Assembly (NCBI GenBank): GCA_031552145.1 | Contig: JAVBMV010000012.1 | Span: 62,001 to 126,000 of the forward strand | Reading direction: 5' to 3' | Length of the DNA stretch: 64,000 bases | Source of the DNA: JAVBMV01 sp031552145 | GTDB lineage: Bacteria; Myxococcota; Myxococcia; Myxococcales; UBA5297 | Shown here: piece by piece, positions 58,911 to 64,000 of the stretch | Numbering within the stretch: the first letter of the stretch is position 1 | How the letters are laid out: the number at the start of each line of letters is the position of its first letter | Translations under genes and position numbers: made by a program | The notes under the pieces: generated by a model | The model's database searches: none | What the model was told of the DNA's origin: nothing | The model's input: the letters and a program-made list of their open reading frames with translations, nothing else

Positions 58911-59849
58911 TCAGAGCTCATCCGAGGGCGAAAGTCCCAAACGCTCGACCACAAAGAGCAGCTCGCTGGGGAGCGCCGCGCGCAGCGTGAGTAGCTCTCC
59001 CGTCATCGGGTGCTTCAGGCGGAGCTCGCGCGCATGGAGCACCACTCGCTCGAACGAAACAGGCGCGCCGCCCAGCTCCACCTCGCGCGGTGCTCCATAG
59101 AGGGTGTCGCCGATAATTGGTGCTCCAACGGCCGCGAGGTGGGCGCGAAGCTGATGGGTGCGCCCCGTCTCGGGCCTCAGGTCGACGAGCGAGAGCCTTC
59201 CCTCGGAGGCGAGCACTCTAAACCGGGTCTTCGCTGGCAAGCCTCGACCTTCACTCGCCAGGTAGCGCCCCTTGCGCGAGGGGTCGGGACCGATGGAGAG
59301 CGCGAACTCGCCCTCGGCAGGCAGCCGCGCCTCGCCGAGAGACCAAGTGGCGGCCAGGTAGCGCTTCTCCACGGTGCGCTCGCGAAAGGCCGCGGCGAGG
59401 GCGCTGGTGGCCTCGCGCGTCTTGCCAAACAGAAGCAGGCCACTGGTCTCCTGATCCAGCCGGTGGACCAACCCCGCCGGAGCTCCGATGAGCTCGGAGA
59501 CCCACTCGAGCATCGTGCCGCGATCGCTTCCAGGCGTCGCTTGTGTAGGGACGAAGGGGGGCTTCTCGACCGCGATGAACGAGGCATCCTGGTGGACGAT
59601 CTTCAGCGCGCGCGGACGCTGGCGCTCCTGGGTCGCGCGCGCTCCGCCCTCCTCGAGCACCACCTTGACGCGCTGGCCCCGCCAGACCGGCTTGGAGGCG
59701 ACTTTGACCCTACGCTCCTCGACCCAGACGCCACCGCGCTCGAGAATTCGCCTCGCCTCGCCCCGCGCGAGCGAGCCTGCGCGGGCGATGAAGCGATCGA
59801 GCCGCTCTCCCTCATCTTCGGTGGAGACGACGAGCGCGAGCTGGCGCAC
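58911..59849 (-). CDS. RluA-family pseudouridine synthase
   Basis: 312 residues from a GTG at 59849, three bases after the fmdB-like stop. N-terminal S4 RNA-binding domain (ERLDRFIARAGSLARGEARRI), then the catalytic domain with HRLDQETSGLLLFGKT, whose Asp is the catalytic nucleophile. LVDLRPETGRTHQLRAHLAA and PIIGDTLYGA are also typical. It converts specific uridines in rRNA or tRNA to pseudouridine; which of RluA, RluC or RluD it is cannot be told by eye. Confidence 0.93.
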   Translation of the reverse strand: MRQLALVVSTEDEGERLDRFIARAGSLARGEARRILERGGVWVEERRVKVASKPVWRGQRVKVVLEEGGARATQERQRPRALKIVHQDASFIAVEKPPFVPTQATPGSDRGTMLEWVSELIGAPAGLVHRLDQETSGLLLFGKTREATSALAAAFRERTVEKRYLAATWSLGEARLPAEGEFALSIGPDPSRKGRYLASEGRGLPAKTRFRVLASEGRLSLVDLRPETGRTHQLRAHLAAVGAPIIGDTLYGAPREVELGGAPVSFERVVLHARELRLKHPMTGELLTLRAALPSELLFVVERLGLSPSDEL

Positions 59850-59852
59850 CGT

Positions 59853-60155
59853 TTAGGCCGCCTGCCCGGAAGATGAGCTGCTCCCCGAGGGAGCGGCGGG
59901 AGCAGATGGGGTGGGGCTGCTCGCGGTGGGCGAAGCAGGGGTAGTCGAGGAATCTGCGCTCTTCCCGACGTTCGAGCCGGCCGAGGCGTAGAGGTCCTTG
60001 TACCAACCGCCGCCCTTGAGCGTGAAAGAGGAGAGGCTCACCAAGCGCTGCACGCTCTTGCCACAGGTTGGGCAGCGCTCTAGCGCATCGTCGGTAATCC
60101 GCTGAAAGGCCTCGAAGTGGCCGCAGGCCACGCACTCGTACTCGTAGTTTGGCAT
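59853..60155 (-). CDS. FmdB-family zinc-ribbon protein
   Basis: 100 residues from the ATG at 60155 (MPNYEYECVACGHFEAFQRI). Two CxxC pairs (CVACGH and CPTCGK) form a zinc ribbon in the first 50 residues, followed by the SSFTLKGGGWYKDLYAS segment typical of FmdB regulatory proteins. The C-terminal ~40 residues are Ser/Thr/Pro-rich and disordered-looking. The family is widespread but functionally obscure. It is followed within three bases by the RluA gene and is divergent from the dus gene. Confidence 0.92.
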   Translation of the reverse strand: MPNYEYECVACGHFEAFQRITDDALERCPTCGKSVQRLVSLSSFTLKGGGWYKDLYASAGSNVGKSADSSTTPASPTASSPTPSAPAAPSGSSSSSGQAA

Positions 60156-60252
60156 CTCTATTCGACCTCGAAGAGGAAGCGGGCGCACCCTAACCATGTC
60201 AGTGCCCCTGTCAACACCCTCGATCGGCGCGATATGCCATGATGCGCGCCCC

Positions 60253-61239
60253 ATGCGGCTTGGCTCCTACACCCTTCGCTCCCATTTCTTGCTGGCGCCC
60301 ATCGCTGGAGTGACCGATCTGCACTTTCGCCGCCTCGCACTGGGGCTCGGCGCCGGGCTCGCTCCGACCGAGCTGGTGAGCGCCGAGGGCCTGGCGCGCG
60401 GCAGCGCTCGGACCCTGCGCTATCTAGAGCGCGACCCCGCGCTGGAGCGCCCCTTCTGCGTACAACTCTTCGGGGCCGAGCCAGAGCGCATGGTCCTCGG
60501 GGCGCTCGCCGCGCGCGACGCGGGCGCCGAGATTATCGACATCAACATGGGCTGTCCGGTCCCCAAGGTGACCCGCTCGGGCGCGGGCTCGGCGCTGATG
60601 CTCGCTCCAGAGCGCGCGGCGAAGCTCGTCGAGGCCGTGGCGACCGCCACCGGCCTGCCGGTCACCGCCAAGCTCCGCTCCGGGTGGGAGGCCGGCAAGA
60701 TCAACGCGCCGGAGCTGTCGCAGCTCCTCGAGGAGGCGGGGGCCGCGGCGGTGGCGATACACGCTCGCACCAAGAGCCAAGGCTATGGCGGAACGGCCGA
60801 CTGGTCGGTCATCGCCCGCGTGAAGGAGCGCGTGCGCATACCCGTGATAGGAAATGGCGACGTGCGCTCTCCCGCGGATGCACGGCGCATGTTCGAAACG
60901 ACAGGCTGCGACGCCGTCATGGTTGGGCGCGCGGCGATAGGAAACCCCTGGATTTTTCGCGAGCTGCTCGGCGGCCCGGCGCCCTCCCGAGAGGAGCGGC
61001 ACGCGACGGTCAGGGCCCACCTCGAGGCGCACGTCGGGCACTATGAGAGTGAGCTCGCCGGACTCAGATCCTTCCGGCAGACGCTCGCCGCCTATGCCGC
61101 CGGGCTGCACGGCGCCTCGCTCTTCCGGGAGACGATCATGACCGCGGAGGGCCTCACCGAGGTTTTAAACGCCGTTGACACCTTTTTCCTGCCAAACCGC
61201 TCGGATAGTGCCTGCGCACTTGGTAAGCTCTGCCCATGA
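60253..61239 (+). CDS. tRNA-dihydrouridine synthase
   Basis: 328 residues from the ATG at 60253 (MRLGSYTLRSHFLLAPIAGV). FMN-dependent enzyme that reduces uridines in tRNA D-loops. Motifs are LAPIAGVTDLHFRRL, PFCVQLFGAEPERM, DINMGCPVPKV with the catalytic Cys, AVAIHARTKSQGYGGTADWS, VIGNGDVRSPADARRM and VMVGRAAIGNPWIF. The overall pattern is of the DusB type. The stop overlaps the TPR lipoprotein start by 4 bp. Confidence 0.94.
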   Translation: MRLGSYTLRSHFLLAPIAGVTDLHFRRLALGLGAGLAPTELVSAEGLARGSARTLRYLERDPALERPFCVQLFGAEPERMVLGALAARDAGAEIIDINMGCPVPKVTRSGAGSALMLAPERAAKLVEAVATATGLPVTAKLRSGWEAGKINAPELSQLLEEAGAAAVAIHARTKSQGYGGTADWSVIARVKERVRIPVIGNGDVRSPADARRMFETTGCDAVMVGRAAIGNPWIFRELLGGPAPSREERHATVRAHLEAHVGHYESELAGLRSFRQTLAAYAAGLHGASLFRETIMTAEGLTEVLNAVDTFFLPNRSDSACALGKLCP

Positions 61240-62201
61240 ATCGGGCCATCTTTTCCCTTTCACAGGCTGCGCGTTGGCGCGCGGTGCTCATATGCTGTGG
61301 GCTCACCCTGGCCGTGGGGACGGGGTGTCTGCGCGACCCGCGGAGCCACCTCGACCACGCGAGGCGCCTCGCCTACGAGAAGCGCTACACCGCCGCGCTC
61401 GCGGAATACGAAGAGGTGCTATCGATCGCCGCCAAGAAGCAACCCACGCAGGTGCGATCGCTGCTCTTGCCGGCACTCCTCGGCGCGGGAGATCTCTGCC
61501 ACCTCGAGCTGGGAGAGACCACTAAGGCAATCGACTATTACCGGGAGCTCCTGGCGCTCTTTCCCGACTCGAATGAGGCGCTGCCGGCGCGCTCCAGCCT
61601 CGCCAACATCTACCGGTCGCTGGGAGAGAAGCGCTCGGCGGTGGCGCAATTGGTGGCGCTCGTGCAATCCTTCCCGAGCGACAAAGAGGCCGATTCCTTT
61701 CAGTACCAAATAGCAAAGGACTACTTCGACCTGCGCGATTACGACCAGGCCATTATCGAAGCCAAGATGCTGCAAGAGCGCTATCGGCAGAGCGTCTTCG
61801 CCGACGATTCTCAGATGCTCATCGCCAGCGCCCTTCTACAGCTCGGCAGGAACGAACAGGCCGCGGAGGCCTTCGCCGCGGTGGCGCGTGGCTGGCCCGA
61901 GTCGGAAGCCGTGCCCTCCGCCCTCTGCGAAGAGGCGAGGATCATCGCGGAGCTGGGGCAGGAAGAGCGCGCCGTCACCATCTTGATCGAGGCGCTGGCG
62001 ACGCACCCAAATCCACAGAGCGTGCAGGGACAGATCTCGCGCCTGCGCCAGCGCATCGCGCTGCGGAGAACAGCAAAGCTCGCCTCGAGCGCCGCGGCCT
62101 TTCCTGAATGGCATGGCCCCGCCTCCGAGACGAGGCCGCTCGCCTCCACCGTTTCACCTACTCGTTCCGAGGTCGTGTCCGATGGACCTGCGCCAAAGTA
62201 A
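61236..62201 (+). CDS. TPR-repeat lipoprotein
   Basis: 321 residues. A signal peptide (AVLICCGLTLAVGTGC) gives a lipobox ending GTGC at Cys31. The rest is a helical array of about six TPR-like units (DHARRLAYEKRYTAALAEYE, LGETTKAIDYYRELLALFPD, YDQAIIEAKMLQERY, GQEERAVTILIEALATHP), like outer-membrane BamD or YbgF-type scaffolds. Likely a periplasmic protein-interaction platform. It sits between dus and hemL and overlaps both (4 and 20 bp), so the three are probably one operon despite unrelated functions. Confidence 0.85.
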   Translation: MNRAIFSLSQAARWRAVLICCGLTLAVGTGCLRDPRSHLDHARRLAYEKRYTAALAEYEEVLSIAAKKQPTQVRSLLLPALLGAGDLCHLELGETTKAIDYYRELLALFPDSNEALPARSSLANIYRSLGEKRSAVAQLVALVQSFPSDKEADSFQYQIAKDYFDLRDYDQAIIEAKMLQERYRQSVFADDSQMLIASALLQLGRNEQAAEAFAAVARGWPESEAVPSALCEEARIIAELGQEERAVTILIEALATHPNPQSVQGQISRLRQRIALRRTAKLASSAAAFPEWHGPASETRPLASTVSPTRSEVVSDGPAPK

Positions 62202-63465
62202 AGAACTCTACGAGAGAGCGTGCGCGATGTTGCCCGGCGGCGTCAACTCGCCCGTCCGTGCCTTTCGCGGCGTCGGCGGCACGCCCATCTTCTTCCGCGA
62301 GGGATCGGGCCCTTTCCTAACCGATGTAGACGGCAACCGCTTCATCGATCTCGTCGGCTCCTGGGGCCCGCTCATTCTGGGGCACGCACATCCCGCCGTC
62401 GTCGAGGCGATCGAGCGGGCCGCGCGGAGTGGCGCCTCCTATGGCGCGCCGCATGCCGGTGAACTCGAGCTCGCGGAGCTGATGCGCGCCGCGGTCCCTT
62501 CGCTCGAGCGGGTCAGAATGGTCTCATCAGGGAGCGAGGCGACGACCGCCGCCATACGCCTGGCGCGCGCCGCGACCGGGCGCGACCTGATCCTAAAATT
62601 CGATGGCTGCTATCACGGCGCGGTCGACAGCCTCCTGGTCAAAGCTGGCAGCGGCGTCGAGACCCTCGGCCTACCCGACTCGCCCGGCGTCCCCGGTGCG
62701 CTCGCGGCCCTGACCTTGACGGCCCCCTTCAACGATCTCGACTACGCGCGCGATCTCTTCGCGCGAAAGGGTGACGCGCTCGCGGCGCTCATCATCGAGC
62801 CGGTCGTCGGAAACATGGGTGTTCTGCCGCCAAAGCCCGGCTTCTTGCAGGGACTGCGCGAGCTCTGTGATCGCTGCGGCGCGCTCTTCATCTGCGACGA
62901 GGTGATGACGGGCTTCCGCGTGGCGCGAGGTGGCGCCCAGGAGCGCTTCGGCCTCAGGCCCGACCTCTCCACCTTCGGCAAGATCATCGGCGGCGGGCTC
63001 CCCGTCGGCGCCTTCGGGGGGCGCGCCGACCTCATGTCGCTCATCGCGCCCGCCGGTCCGGTCTATCAGGCGGGCACGCTCAGCGGGAATCCCCTCGCAA
63101 CCGCCGCCGGGATCGCGACGCTGCGCGAGCTCTCGCACCCCGGCTTCTATGAGCACCTAGAATCCGCGACCGCGCGCCTGACGGAGGCGATCGCCCGGCA
63201 CGCCGAGCGGCTAGGGATCGCGCTCTGCATCAATCGGGTTGGATCGATGTTCACCCTCTTTTTCTGCGCGAGCGCCCCCCACGACGCCGCATCGGCGAGG
63301 CAGGCGGATGCCAAGCGCTTCGGGCGCTTCTTTCACGAGCTGCTCGCCGAAGGCGTCTATCTTCCGCCTTCACAGTTCGAGGCGGCCTTCCTCTCGGCGG
63401 CGCATCGTGACGAGACGATCGACGCGATCGCCTCCGCCGCGGCGCGGGCATTGGAGCGCATTTGA
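62182..63465 (+). CDS. hemL: Glutamate-1-semialdehyde 2,1-aminomutase
   Basis: 427 residues from the ATG at 62182 (MDLRQSKELYERACAMLPGG). PLP enzyme converting glutamate-1-semialdehyde to 5-aminolevulinate, the step after HemA. GGVNSPVRAFRGVGGTP, RMVSSGSEATTAAIRLAR, FDGCYHGAVD, FICDEVMTGFRVARGGAQ and FGKIIGGGLPVGAFGG (PLP Lys in FGK) are all present. The heme genes are split between this locus and the hemA-C-D array about 45 kb away. The start lies inside the end of the TPR gene. Confidence 0.97.
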   Translation: MDLRQSKELYERACAMLPGGVNSPVRAFRGVGGTPIFFREGSGPFLTDVDGNRFIDLVGSWGPLILGHAHPAVVEAIERAARSGASYGAPHAGELELAELMRAAVPSLERVRMVSSGSEATTAAIRLARAATGRDLILKFDGCYHGAVDSLLVKAGSGVETLGLPDSPGVPGALAALTLTAPFNDLDYARDLFARKGDALAALIIEPVVGNMGVLPPKPGFLQGLRELCDRCGALFICDEVMTGFRVARGGAQERFGLRPDLSTFGKIIGGGLPVGAFGGRADLMSLIAPAGPVYQAGTLSGNPLATAAGIATLRELSHPGFYEHLESATARLTEAIARHAERLGIALCINRVGSMFTLFFCASAPHDAASARQADAKRFGRFFHELLAEGVYLPPSQFEAAFLSAAHRDETIDAIASAAARALERI

Positions 63466-64000
63466 GCGAGCCCACCCTGATAGAGCCCGGGATCGCTCCC
63501 GCCGAGCTCATCGAGCGCGCCATGAGGGCGCTGCCCGACATAGAGGCCGCGCGCGCCGCATTCGACGAACTCGCACGGTGGAACGATCACAGGGCGGAGT
63601 TGGCGCGCGGCCTGCTCGCCTTCGACCTAGCAGCCGCCGGGGACGAGCGCGCCGAAGAGGCGCTCCCCGCGTTCATCCGGCCCCTGATCGACGCGGTGGA
63701 GAACCCCGCGCGAACCAGACGCCTGCTCGGCGAATCCGTCCCTGCTCTGGGGGAACGCTGGGAACGAATGCGCCCCTTTGTCGTGGAGTTGGCCGAGGCG
63801 TCGAGCCCATCCGACGCGCAGTCGCTGGAGTTGCCTGTCGAGAGCGAGTTCTCTTCCCTGCTCGAGCAGGATGAGAACGAGGACGAGCTCTCTTCCGACC
63901 TGCAGGAGGAGCCTGGCGAGCCCACTCAAGGCGCGGCAGCGCAGAAGGTGTCCCCTCCGCGCGTGGCGCCGTTCGACCCCCACAACACCCCACGCCTCTT
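63462..64000 (+). CDS. Hypothetical protein coupled to hemL, C-terminus outside window
   Basis: The frame opens at a TTG at 63462 overlapping the hemL TGA by 4 bp and stays open to the right edge (about 179 codons), so the gene is partial. An ATG at 63522 is an alternative start. Residues ~1-100 are helical (LPDIEAARAAFDELARWNDH), then a long acidic Ser/Glu/Asp stretch (SEFSSLLEQDENEDELSSDL) and a Pro-rich part follow. No recognised domain. The acidic linker suggests a multidomain or regulatory protein. Confidence 0.65.
   Translation, partial: MSEPTLIEPGIAPAELIERAMRALPDIEAARAAFDELARWNDHRAELARGLLAFDLAAAGDERAEEALPAFIRPLIDAVENPARTRRLLGESVPALGERWERMRPFVVELAEASSPSDAQSLELPVESEFSSLLEQDENEDELSSDLQEEPGEPTQGAAAQKVSPPRVAPFDPHNTPRL

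Overview
The window reads as a piece of chromosome from a GC-rich Gram-negative bacterium. The best guess is a member of the former Deltaproteobacteria (Myxococcota or Bradymonadia type). The evidence is an outer-membrane LptD, many lipoproteins with lipobox cysteines, a giant surface-type lipoprotein with Cys-rich CGSDGCGG motifs, Tad-pilus parts, FHA-domain proteins, the C5 route to heme (hemA plus hemL), and a sigma-region-4-only protein. Taxonomy is inferred from gene content and style only. Coding density is high and many neighbours overlap by the 4-bp ATGA or GTGA arrangement.

Layout. 0-5 kb: the N-terminal 1,656 codons of a giant repeat lipoprotein that runs off the left edge. 5-11.5 kb: coaBC, a divergent UbiB-type kinase, ybeY, lptD and an FHA protein. 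11.7-19.7 kb: a tightly packed leftward array (sigma-like protein, HEAT membrane protein, small protein, CcsA/HemX-like protein, hemA, hemC, hemD, two beta-propeller-like lipoproteins). 20-25.5 kb: mazG, an intergenic region with repeats, rpsT with promoter and terminator, a secreted M49-like metallopeptidase, a small secreted decapeptide-repeat protein and an FAD oxidoreductase. 25.5-33.3 kb: FHA-membrane protein, tadC, tadB, cpaB, HU/IHF, a YihY protein and an RNase E/G with a large insertion.

33.6-40.6 kb is the most interesting locus. It encodes a full cyanophycin synthetase and, just upstream in the same operon, a shorter paralogue without the ATP-grasp domain. Divergent from these are an ABC exporter-type protein with an extra N-terminal domain and a DUF1854 protein translationally coupled to it. 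This looks like a storage-polymer (multi-L-arginyl-poly-L-aspartate) module whose transporter and DUF1854 roles are undefined. No cyanophycinase is visible in the window.

40.6-53 kb: a lipoprotein, a radical SAM protein, GNAT, a glycosyltransferase, a ComEA-like protein, histidine ammonia-lyase, an ABC-F ATPase, an alpha/beta hydrolase with an orphan HicB-like protein, a membrane-anchored sensor-fused trehalose-phosphate-synthase-like enzyme, and an RGG-tailed protein. 53-64 kb: Ppx/GppA, HrpB, QueD, a small unknown, a GT2 fusion, RluA, FmdB, a Dus enzyme, a TPR lipoprotein, hemL, and a partial unknown gene coupled to hemL at the right edge.
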